Shown piece after piece: positions 1-4,429 of a DNA stretch of 6,068 nucleotides. The stretch spans positions 1 to 6,068 of the forward strand of contig NYZR01000046.1 in assembly GCA_002687255.1 (NCBI GenBank). Direction: 5' to 3'. The notes under the pieces were generated by a model. The model saw nothing but the letters and a program-made list of their open reading frames with translations, was not told the DNA's origin and did not search any database. This DNA is from Candidatus Pacearchaeota archaeon. Lineage in GTDB: Archaea > Nanobdellota > Nanobdellia > Pacearchaeales > GW2011-AR1. Position numbers and translations under genes: made by a program. Position 1 is the stretch's first letter, and each line of letters opens with the position of its first letter.

Positions 1-430
1 TCGGCAAACCGGCTTGAGCGAGTGCCATGGATGCTGCGTTGATTCCTGCCGTCCTTGTCCCAGCGTCTGCCTGCAAGATGTAGATGAAGACATCGACGAC
101 GGTGTTTGGGAATGCGGAGAGATCTAGGACTGGTTCGAGCGCCCACTTGGTGACTTCGGAGATTTCTTGTGCTCTTCTGTTTGGTCCTGGCCTCTTTCTG
201 TCACCGACGGAGAAGCTGAGAAGATCGTAGGTGCATCGGAGGATTCCTGTGGAAGGATCTTGCATGTGTTGAGGGTGGAGCTTTCGTGGGCCGTAGACTG
301 CTGCGATGGCTACGGTCTTTCCGAAGGCGAACATAGCTGAGCCGTCAGCGTTTGGAATGATGCCGACTTTCGCTTCCATCTTTCTTACTTCATCAAGTGC
401 TCTTCCGTCTGGTCTTTTGTGTTCTGGCAT
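1..430 (-). CDS. rrp41: Exosome complex exonuclease Rrp41, partial (C-terminus off the left edge)
   Basis: This is the catalytic RNase PH-type subunit of the archaeal exosome. It forms a hexameric ring with Rrp42 and degrades or tails RNA 3' to 5' using phosphate. Read from the ATG whose complement is at 428-430, the first 143 codons are visible. They carry clear family signatures: KRPDGR at residues 5-10, NADGSA 27-32, AAVYGPRK 43-50, the RNA/phosphate-binding stretch DRKRPGPNRR 77-86, and QADAGTRTAGINAAS 120-134. Rrp41 proteins are usually about 240 residues, so roughly 100 C-terminal residues, including the metal-binding aspartates known from the family, lie outside the window. The start sits 2 nt after the rrp4 stop codon and has no clear Shine-Dalgarno sequence, so expression is probably coupled to rrp4 in one transcript. 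rrp42 would be expected next, beyond the edge. Identity is near certain. Confidence 0.97.
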   Translation of the reverse strand, partial: MPEHKRPDGRALDEVRKMEAKVGIIPNADGSAMFAFGKTVAIAAVYGPRKLHPQHMQDPSTGILRCTYDLLSFSVGDRKRPGPNRRAQEISEVTKWALEPVLDLSAFPNTVVDVFIYILQADAGTRTAGINAASMALAQAGLP

Positions 431-432
431 GA

Positions 433-1155
433 TTATTTATCGTTCTCGGCGAACCAGTCCTCCATTTTTTGTGTTAATCCTGAGACTGCTACTTTGTCTG
501 CGACGTATTCGACTGCTTTTCGGGCTTTGATTTCGTCATCAATTTTTTCTCCTTTGATCCAGATTTCTCCGTTTTGTCCGACGGTGAGTTTACAGTTGGT
601 TCGTTCTTTGATAAGACTGATCATAGATCCTTCTCGGCCGATGATTCGTGGGACTCTGCTTGGGATGACCTTGAAGGTGAAGCCGCCGTCGAGCTTGCCA
701 AGTCCAGGGCCTTTCATGGAGAGGTCGATGCCTTTCGCTTTGACTGACCAGATCTTTGCTGCGACGATGTCTCCGATGCCGAGATGTTGATCCATCTCGT
801 TCTTGTTCACATATCGTGGGAATTCTTCCAAAGAAAGGAATGCTGTGCTTGCGTAGCCGATATTAATTAACCAGCCGGAGAATGCGATGTCTACGACGGT
901 GCCGATAACAATGTTGTTTCTTTGAGGAATGAATGCTCCGGAGAGAGGGATGACCTTTGTGACTTTTCCGAATTCTTGTGCCATGCCGTATCTGCTTGCT
1001 CTGATGTCTTGTCCTTCTTTTCGTGTTCCTTCGCCAGGGAGGTAATCTTCACCAGAGACAATGACTTCACCAGGGACGACAATTTTTCTTTCCTGTGGAG
1101 CTTCGGCAGGAGCAGATTCTCCTTCTTCGTGGGCCTTGTTAATTTCGTTTTCCAT
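433..1155 (-). CDS. rrp4: Exosome complex RNA-binding subunit Rrp4
   Basis: Rrp4 is the RNA-binding cap of the archaeal exosome. It sits on the Rrp41-Rrp42 ring and threads substrates into the pore. The 240-residue product has the family architecture: an N-terminal domain at about residues 24-70 (starting KIVVPGE), an S1 domain at about 80-150 (IVIGTVVDIAFSGWLINIG), and a KH domain at about 158-225 with the GREG loop at 173-176. The length fits the family apart from an extra acidic, Glu/Ala-rich tail of about 23 residues at the N-terminus. The ATG at 1155 is the first ATG in frame; a later start would still leave all domains intact. No Shine-Dalgarno sequence lies at a normal distance. A consensus TATA box upstream at 1222-1229 suggests rrp4-rrp41 has its own promoter, with a leader of about 45 nt. 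Identity is very secure; the exact start is less so. Confidence 0.96.
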   Translation of the reverse strand: MENEINKAHEEGESAPAEAPQERKIVVPGEVIVSGEDYLPGEGTRKEGQDIRASRYGMAQEFGKVTKVIPLSGAFIPQRNNIVIGTVVDIAFSGWLINIGYASTAFLSLEEFPRYVNKNEMDQHLGIGDIVAAKIWSVKAKGIDLSMKGPGLGKLDGGFTFKVIPSRVPRIIGREGSMISLIKERTNCKLTVGQNGEIWIKGEKIDDEIKARKAVEYVADKVAVSGLTQKMEDWFAENDK

Positions 1156-1165
1156 ATTGGGACAG

Positions 1166-1200
1166 GTAACAATCAGCGTTCCTTGTTTATTTTTTGTTAC
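1166..1200 (-). repeat. Inverted repeat in the predicted rrp4 leader
   Basis: A perfect 7-base inverted repeat, GTAACAA at 1166-1172 and TTGTTAC at 1194-1200, encloses 21 nt. It lies between the TATA box at 1222-1229 and the rrp4 start. The outer arm falls about where transcription should begin, so it could be a 5'-terminal hairpin or an operator. The large loop makes a stable RNA hairpin doubtful, and chance is possible. Confidence 0.35.
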
Positions 1201-1221
1201 GGTGTTTTTGGGTTTGGAGGT

Positions 1222-1229
1222 TATATAAA
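1222..1229 (-). promoter_or_regulatory. TATA box for rrp4-rrp41
   Basis: On the minus strand this reads TTTATATA, a full match to the archaeal TATA consensus, preceded by an A-rich stretch that could hold a BRE. It lies just after the stop codon of the upstream 145-codon gene. Archaeal spacing would put the transcription start near position 1200, about 45 nt before the rrp4 ATG. This implies the exosome genes can be transcribed independently of sdo1. Confidence 0.6.
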
Positions 1230-1239
1230 TATTGTGGTT

Positions 1240-1677
1240 TTAGAAGGGAAGGAACTCTTTTCCCAATGCTTCCTTTATGAAAGGGATCTGGTATTTCTGT
1301 GAAAAATATTTTACTTGTTCGTCTATCTCATCTTCTGGAAAATCGGAAATCTGGGAAGAGGTTTTCCTTGTGAAGATGTCTGTTTGTTTACACTCGAATC
1401 TTGTTACGGCCTCCACATCTTGGGCTTTAGCCAACTCCTCGGCAACCTTTTCTGGGTTGTGCCATCTTGGAGTCACGAGTGAAAATTGTTTGTAGTATAC
1501 TTTTTCTGTTTCTTCTGGAAGGAGCTCATCTCTCCCGATCCACCTCCCATTAAATTCCGTAAGGAAGAGTCTCTCTTTGTGTTCTGGCGCCTCTGCAAGT
1601 GCTTGGATGAACTCCTTGTGAAATGTTGCTACAGCGTAGGCACTCCTTCCATCGATAAATGGTTTGCTATGTGTCAT
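1240..1677 (-). CDS. Orphan 145-residue soluble protein between sdo1 and rrp4
   Basis: I do not recognise this protein. It is 145 residues, charged and apparently soluble: no signal peptide, no membrane segment, and a single cysteine (C96). Visible features are an N-terminal segment rich in aromatic and small residues (residues 8-25, FIDGRSAYAVATFHKEFI), a middle stretch EFNGRWIGRDELLPEE at about 41-56, a helix-like acidic/Lys segment at 75-90, and a C-terminus ending FLPF. There are no metal-binding clusters or nucleotide-binding loops. It starts 42 nt after the sdo1 stop codon and ends 10 nt before the rrp4 TATA box, so it is probably co-transcribed with sdo1. A GAGGA Shine-Dalgarno-like sequence lies about 11 nt upstream of the ATG. 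It is the only long ORF here in the operon direction, and its composition looks coding. A role linked to ribosome maturation or RNA decay is suggested only by position. Confidence 0.75.
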   Translation of the reverse strand: MTHSKPFIDGRSAYAVATFHKEFIQALAEAPEHKERLFLTEFNGRWIGRDELLPEETEKVYYKQFSLVTPRWHNPEKVAEELAKAQDVEAVTRFECKQTDIFTRKTSSQISDFPEDEIDEQVKYFSQKYQIPFIKEALGKEFLPF

Positions 1678-1699
1678 TTTGTGCTACTTCCTCGGACAG

Positions 1700-1721
1700 A
1701 GAGGTCTGCTTGCAAACCTCT
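1700..1721 (-). repeat. Hairpin overlapping the sdo1 stop codon
   Basis: In the minus-strand transcript, AGAGGUUUG and CAGACCUCU form a 9-bp stem closed by a CAAG tetraloop. The stem begins inside the sdo1 TAG stop codon. One pair is G-U, which would be a C-A mismatch in plus-strand RNA, so the fold favours the minus transcript. It has no following U-run, so it is not a typical terminator. It could affect mRNA processing, or translation of the next gene, which starts 22 nt later. Confidence 0.45.
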
Positions 1722-2400
1722 AGCCCTCGACATCAGAGATGTCTTCGGACTGAACAGCGCCGTGCGTGATGCCGTTCAGTTTTTCGTAGAAGTCAGTTTG
1801 CATGCCTGAAGGGATGTTGAGGATGACTTGGAGGTCTCCGTTTGGCAGCCATTCTTCTTTTTCTTTGTAGTCTTGGAGGATGCCGTAGGCTTGTCCGGTG
1901 AATTGTGCTGGGATGATGAGTTTGATTCTCTTTGTCTCTAATTTGATGGGGATGACTTCCTTTAATTTTCCTAAGAGGTCATTGAGTTGTTGTTCTGCTG
2001 GTCTGGAGTCGATGTTGTAGTGGACTTCGTCGATCGCTCGTCTGAGGCGATCTTCGGTGTAGGGATTTCCGTTTTGGTCGCTGGCGTTTCTGAGGAGGAG
2101 GTCTACTAGTTGCTTGACTTTCTGTTCTTGCTGTTCGTCTCGGAATTCTTGGGTTTTCTGGACTTCTCCTTTTTCTATTATTTGTTTTGCAACTTCATAT
2201 AAGTCTGTTGCTTTGAAAGCGTCTTTGAGATCTGATTGGGATGCTACTGTGCCTTTGTCGATGTCGTAGTAAACTTCTGTGGATTCCAGAGCTGCCGTGA
2301 TGTCTCCCGAGCCTTGTTGGATTTTGAGGGCTTCGTCTAGGTCTACTTTGATTTCGTAGTGTTTGCTTCCTTTTCGGATTTTTGCTGTTACGGTTGGCAT
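1720..2400 (-). CDS. sdo1: Ribosome maturation protein SDO1 (SBDS family)
   Basis: This is the archaeal homologue of the Shwachman-Bodian-Diamond syndrome protein. In eukaryotes it works with an EF2-like GTPase to release the anti-association factor eIF6 from the large ribosomal subunit; archaea encode the same partners. The product is 226 residues, normal for the family. Domain I covers about residues 1-85 and ends in the conserved IIEKGEVQKT (74-83). The helical domain II (about 90-157) contains NPYTEDRLRRAI and HYNIDSRPAEQQ. The ferredoxin-like domain III (159-220) starts with RIKLIIPAQFTGQAYGIL. The ATG at 2400 gives the expected MPTVTAKIRKGSKHYEI opening. There is no Shine-Dalgarno sequence, and a TATA-like element about 25 nt upstream suggests a leaderless mRNA. 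In many archaea this gene follows psmA directly; here psmA is inverted and a triphosphatase gene lies between. Confidence 0.96.
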   Translation of the reverse strand: MPTVTAKIRKGSKHYEIKVDLDEALKIQQGSGDITAALESTEVYYDIDKGTVASQSDLKDAFKATDLYEVAKQIIEKGEVQKTQEFRDEQQEQKVKQLVDLLLRNASDQNGNPYTEDRLRRAIDEVHYNIDSRPAEQQLNDLLGKLKEVIPIKLETKRIKLIIPAQFTGQAYGILQDYKEKEEWLPNGDLQVILNIPSGMQTDFYEKLNGITHGAVQSEDISDVEG

Positions 2401-2421
2401 GATTGTTGTTGGAGAAAGGGG

Positions 2422-2432
2422 TTAATAAGAAT
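2422..2432 (-). promoter_or_regulatory. Possible TATA element for sdo1
   Basis: The minus strand reads TTCTTATTAAC here, preceded by CCAAAA, which could act as a BRE. The centre is about 25 nt from the sdo1 ATG, which would make the mRNA leaderless and agrees with the lack of a Shine-Dalgarno sequence. It is a weak match to the consensus. An alternative AT-rich TATA-like stretch, TTTATTTA at 2486-2493, would give a leader of about 60 nt. Confidence 0.35.
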
Positions 2433-2491
2433 TTTGGTATAGTCCAGAAAGATCGCAGAAGAGTATTCTGCATCAAGCACTCATGTAAATA

Positions 2492-2507
2492 AATTATACA
2501 TATAATT
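2492..2507. repeat. 16-bp AT-rich palindrome at the triphosphatase stop codon
   Basis: The sequence AATTATACATATAATT consists of 7-base inverted arms around a 2-base centre. It covers the last codons and stop of the triphosphatase gene and lies upstream of sdo1. It could be a regulator site or part of a promoter. The pure A+T arms in an AT-rich stretch make chance a real alternative. Confidence 0.3.
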
Positions 2508-3033
2508 CAGGATGTTGTAATTGGACAAGGGCCATTTGTATTGCTTGTTTTGTATATGCTTTTCTATCTATTAAACCATCAGATACAATCCCGATGATCC
2601 CTTCTTGATAGCCAATATTTTTTTCTTCTGATAGGCCCATTTTGTGACAGGCATCGGATGCGTTTATTCCCTCTGATTTAATTAGTTTGGTGATCTCTGT
2701 TGGGAATTCAAATGCCCCAGATAGTCCGACATGAGATTCTCTTCCATCATAAATTGCACACGCACAAAAATCCATTTCCCCTGTTTTCGTATAGGGCACT
2801 TGCATTAGCCCGCTTTCGAGCCCTATACTATATTTGCATCCTTCAGTGAATGCGCTTCTTGCCCTGTTTATTGCGCCGCCCAGAGTTTCTTCCAGAGATT
2901 TTGGTTGGTCTGAAACTCCTGTTGGAACCTCAACAGAATGTATTTCTATGCCTTGTAAGAATGGATAATCTGGGACTAGTTCTCTGACTGCTTCAACTTT
3001 TACCGGGTTCCCGGATGCAACATTAATGAACAT
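2494..3033 (-). CDS. Inosine/xanthosine triphosphatase (DUF84, YjjX family NTPase)
   Basis: This is a house-cleaning enzyme that hydrolyses non-canonical purine nucleotides such as ITP and XTP to their monophosphate or diphosphate forms, keeping them out of nucleic acids. It acts in the cytoplasm. The 179-residue length is typical of the family. The sequence shows the substrate-loop opening VASGNPVK (5-12), VPTGVSDQP (36-44), the EET-GAINRA segment (48-58) typical of metal and phosphate binding, GLESG (71-75), CACAIYDG (90-97), and the C-terminal IIGIVSDGLIDR (147-158). The start is well fixed by an AGGAGGG Shine-Dalgarno sequence 7 nt before the ATG. The gene looks more A+T-rich by eye than psmA or rrp41 and sits between psmA and sdo1, which are usually neighbours, so it may be a later insertion. 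Exact substrate preference cannot be read from the sequence. Confidence 0.9.
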   Translation of the reverse strand: MFINVASGNPVKVEAVRELVPDYPFLQGIEIHSVEVPTGVSDQPKSLEETLGGAINRARSAFTEGCKYSIGLESGLMQVPYTKTGEMDFCACAIYDGRESHVGLSGAFEFPTEITKLIKSEGINASDACHKMGLSEEKNIGYQEGIIGIVSDGLIDRKAYTKQAIQMALVQLQHPELYV

Positions 3034-3040
3034 ATTTATT

Positions 3041-3047
3041 CCCTCCT
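3041..3047 (-). promoter_or_regulatory. Strong Shine-Dalgarno sequence of the triphosphatase gene
   Basis: AGGAGGG on the minus strand ends 7 nt before the ATG at 3033. It is the strongest ribosome binding site in the window; most neighbouring genes have weak or no sites. It implies a transcript with a 5' leader and fixes this start. Confidence 0.75.
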
Positions 3048-3054
3048 AATATCC

Positions 3055-3062
3055 TTTTTATA
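3055..3062 (-). promoter_or_regulatory. TATA-like element upstream of the triphosphatase gene
   Basis: The minus strand reads TATAAAAA, with an A-rich flank upstream. Normal spacing would place the start of transcription at about 3033-3037, which would remove the Shine-Dalgarno sequence at 3041-3047 from the mRNA. The real promoter may therefore be the TATATAAAA reading of 3105-3113, giving a leader of about 50 nt. On the plus strand the same bases read TTTTTATA and could serve as an upstream psmA promoter. Confidence 0.35.
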
Positions 3063-3104
3063 CATTATTGTTATTAGACATAAGACTTGAGAACTTACAG
3101 CAAG

Positions 3105-3113
3105 TTTTATATA
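3105..3113 (+). promoter_or_regulatory. TATA box for psmA
   Basis: TTTTATATA contains the full TTTATATA consensus and follows the purine-rich AGCAAG, a plausible BRE. The expected transcription start is about 3131-3138, at the base of the structured leader and at the ATG of a 40-codon ORF. Its reverse complement, TATATAAAA, may also serve the divergent triphosphatase gene. Confidence 0.6.
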
Positions 3114-3124
3114 CAGACCGTTTC

Positions 3125-3253
3125 TAACCACTCCTATGGATACAGCGAAGAAATCGGAGATTTCCTCGAGCACTAGAAGTTTTCTTACTGTTGAAAACTT
3201 CTGTGCAGCAAACTCCGTAAAAGAGTTTGCTTGCATCCACTTTAGGAGTGTTA
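3125..3253 (+). ncRNA. Candidate structured psmA leader: four-way junction covering the ribosome binding site
   Basis: These bases can fold into a cloverleaf. The closing stem pairs CACTCCTA (3129-3136) with TAGGAGTG (3243-3250). It extends outward by TAA/TTA past a bulged C3128, and inward, past a CTT bulge (3240-3242), by TGGAT (3137-3141) with ATCCA (3235-3239). Hairpin 1 is 3146-3168: 3 bp, one mismatch, then GAAATC/GATTTC with a GGA loop. Hairpin 2 is 3170-3206: GCAC/GTGC, one bulged T, then a perfect 10-bp AGAAGTTTTC/GAAAACTTCT stem with an 8-nt loop. Hairpin 3 is 3207-3231: a perfect 9-bp AGCAAACTC/GAGTTTGCT stem with a 7-nt loop. About 48 pairs form and few junction bases are free. 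The closing stem covers the psmA Shine-Dalgarno sequence at 3244-3248. It matches no RNA class I recognise. The main doubt is whether transcription starts early enough to include 3125-3136. Confidence 0.6.
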
Positions 3254-3258
3254 ATTAA
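3136..3258 (+). CDS. Possible leaderless 40-residue ORF upstream of psmA (doubtful)
   Basis: ATG at 3136 lies 23 nt after the TATA box at 3105-3113, the right place for a leaderless start. The ORF runs 40 codons (beginning MDTAKKSEISSSTRSFL) and ends with TAA at 3256-3258, one base before the psmA GTG, a layout suited to translational coupling. The peptide has no recognisable domain and no membrane segment; it contains two cysteines (residues 23 and 33). It overlaps the predicted RNA fold, whose paired bases would force odd codons, so it may be only a chance reading of a structured leader. A leader peptide whose translation changes the fold is also conceivable. Confidence 0.3.
   Translation: MDTAKKSEISSSTRSFLTVENFCAANSVKEFACIHFRSVN
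3244..3248 (+). promoter_or_regulatory. Shine-Dalgarno sequence of psmA
   Basis: AGGAG lies 11 nt before GTG 3260, 17 nt before ATG 3266 and 29 nt before ATG 3278, so it favours the GTG start. It is perfectly complementary to bases 3129-3136 within an 8-bp pairing, so it may be hidden in the closing stem of the leader structure. Confidence 0.5.
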
Positions 3259-3259
3259 A

Positions 3260-3985
3260 GTGGATATGCCGACAGAAATGCAGCATCAGGCGATGGGATA
3301 TGATCGTGCGGCGACGATGTTTTCCCCGGATGGTCATTTGTTGCAGGTGGAATATGCGGAGAAGACGGTCAGACTGGGAAGTGCGTCGATTGCGCTGGCG
3401 TGTAAGGATGGCGTCGTGATTGTTGCAGACAAACGAGTTCGAGATAGTTTGATTGCGCCGGAGAGTGCGCATAAGATTTTTGAGATTGATGAGCATATTA
3501 TTATGTCTGCTGCAGGCATTTTGTCAGATGCTCGGATGTTAGTTGATGAGGGGCAGATGACGGCACAGCAGCATCGGGTGACGTATGATTCTCCTATTGA
3601 GCCGTTGAGCATTATCAAGCATATTGCAGATAAGAAGCAGATGTTCACGCAGTATGGAGGCGCTCGGCCGTTTGGAGTTGCGGTGATGATTGCTGGTGTG
3701 AGTAAGGGGAAAGGGCATGTGTATACCAGCGATGTGACGGGGAACTTCTTTGCGTATAAGGCGAATGCGATTGGCGAGCATGATGAAAAGATCAAGGAAG
3801 AGTTGCGGAAGGATTTCAAGGAAGAGATGAGTATGGATGAAGGGGCTAGTTTTGCGTTGAGTATTTTTAAGAAAGTGCAGGAGAAGAATTTTGAGGTTGA
3901 TCGATTTGAGATTGCTCGAGTTCCGCTTGCGACGGGGAAGCTGGAAAGAGTGAGTGATGAAGACGTTAAGAAATTGGCGAAGTAA
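3260..3985 (+). CDS. psmA: 20S proteasome alpha subunit
   Basis: PsmA forms the outer heptameric rings of the archaeal 20S proteasome; they gate substrate entry and dock the PAN or Cdc48 ATPases. Numbered from ATG 3266, the gate-forming N-terminus is GYDRAATMFSPDGHLLQVEYA (11-31), holding the family's Tyr, Asp, Pro and Tyr gate residues (Y12, D13, P21, Y30). K70 in SAHKIFEID matches the lysine that receives the HbYX tail of the ATPase. TQYGGARPFGV (128-138) is the other hallmark. Length is 235-241 residues depending on the start, normal for the family. The start is uncertain: GTG 3260 fits the Shine-Dalgarno spacing, ATG 3266 is next, and ATG 3278 (MQHQAMGYDRA) most resembles other archaeal N-termini. 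The catalytic beta subunit is not in the window. The gene is single on its strand, divergent from the sdo1 side and convergent with the DUF106 gene. Confidence 0.96.
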   Translation: MDMPTEMQHQAMGYDRAATMFSPDGHLLQVEYAEKTVRLGSASIALACKDGVVIVADKRVRDSLIAPESAHKIFEIDEHIIMSAAGILSDARMLVDEGQMTAQQHRVTYDSPIEPLSIIKHIADKKQMFTQYGGARPFGVAVMIAGVSKGKGHVYTSDVTGNFFAYKANAIGEHDEKIKEELRKDFKEEMSMDEGASFALSIFKKVQEKNFEVDRFEIARVPLATGKLERVSDEDVKKLAK

Positions 3986-4393
3986 TTAAGGCATCCGGAA
4001 GAGTTTTCTAAAGATCATTGAAGTAATAAGAGAGAAGAGTAAATACCACCAGATCCAACTGCCAGCGATTGCTGTGGTTGCGTAGAGATTTCTGATCAGG
4101 CCGAAGAAGATAATGATGGGGAGGAAGGTGATCAGCATCGGTTTCATGGAGTGTTTGAACATTTCTCCGGTGTCGGCGAAGAGTTCCTTTTGGAGTTCGA
4201 GGAGTTTGTCTTCGTTGCCTGCTTTTTGATGTTCCTTCATTTCTGCCTGGAGTTTTTTCTGGCGCTCTTTGATGGCTCGGAGTTTGTCTTTGTCGAGCAT
4301 GAAGAAGTTGACTATGGTGATGGCCAGCGTGACGAGAGCGGCGAAGCCGAGTAACGTGAGTTTCGGATTTGCTTGGACGAGTTCGGTGATCAT
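3986..4393 (-). CDS. DUF106 / EMC3-TMCO1 family membrane protein (archaeal YidC-like insertase)
   Basis: This family is the archaeal branch of the Oxa1/YidC/EMC3/TMCO1 insertases, which help insert membrane proteins, in some cases near SecYE. The 135-residue product has the diagnostic layout: a membrane segment at about 12-32, a cytoplasmic coiled coil rich in Lys, Glu and Gln at about 34-75 (IKERQKKLQAEMKEHQK), the conserved MKPMLITFLPIIIFFGLI (83-100) forming the second segment, and a third segment at about 113-130 with WIWWYLLFSLITSMIFRK. It is short compared with many homologues, which often run to 160-200 residues. Its stop codon directly abuts that of convergent psmA. It follows secY and an unknown membrane gene, fitting its role. 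A TATA element at 4423-4429 suggests a separate promoter with a short leader of about 8 nt or less. Confidence 0.9.
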   Translation of the reverse strand: MITELVQANPKLTLLGFAALVTLAITIVNFFMLDKDKLRAIKERQKKLQAEMKEHQKAGNEDKLLELQKELFADTGEMFKHSMKPMLITFLPIIIFFGLIRNLYATTAIAGSWIWWYLLFSLITSMIFRKLFRMP

Positions 4394-4422
4394 CTTTTTC
4401 TAATTGGAAGAAGCAGATTGGG

Positions 4423-4429
4423 TATTTAA
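4423..4429 (-). promoter_or_regulatory. TATA element for the DUF106 gene
   Basis: The minus strand reads TTAAATA, overlapping the stop codon of the upstream membrane-protein gene. The expected transcription start is near 4401, a few bases before the ATG at 4393. No Shine-Dalgarno sequence is visible there, which fits a nearly leaderless mRNA. Confidence 0.4.

Noticed and set aside
419..790. 123-codon plus-strand ORF
   Set aside because: It lies antisense to rrp4 and the start of rrp41, both secure genes, and looks like a shadow frame.
922..1302. 126-codon plus-strand ORF with hydrophobic stretches
   Set aside because: It is antisense to rrp4 and its promoter; the Phe-rich composition comes from reading Lys/Glu codons in reverse.
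3036..3236. A 66-codon minus-strand ORF upstream of the triphosphatase gene
   Set aside because: It covers the palindromic leader and the promoter region, has no domain, and exists largely because the inverted repeats read similarly on both strands.
3125..3253. tRNA or 5S rRNA gene suggested by the cloverleaf shape and length
   Set aside because: There is no T-loop sequence, no 7-bp acceptor stem with discriminator and CCA context, and hairpin lengths do not fit a tRNA. 5S rRNA has a three-way junction and conserved loops that are absent.
3125..3253. A small mobile element (MITE) with terminal inverted repeats
   Set aside because: The ends are inverted repeats but no flanking target duplication is seen, and no second copy exists in the window. 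A genome-wide copy search would reopen this.
3227..3265. A longer psmA starting at TTG 3227
   Set aside because: The added residues would cross the Shine-Dalgarno sequence and the structured leader, and match no known PsmA N-terminus.
3334..3819. 161-codon minus-strand ORF
   Set aside because: It is antisense to psmA, has no family features and is a shadow of a strong coding frame.
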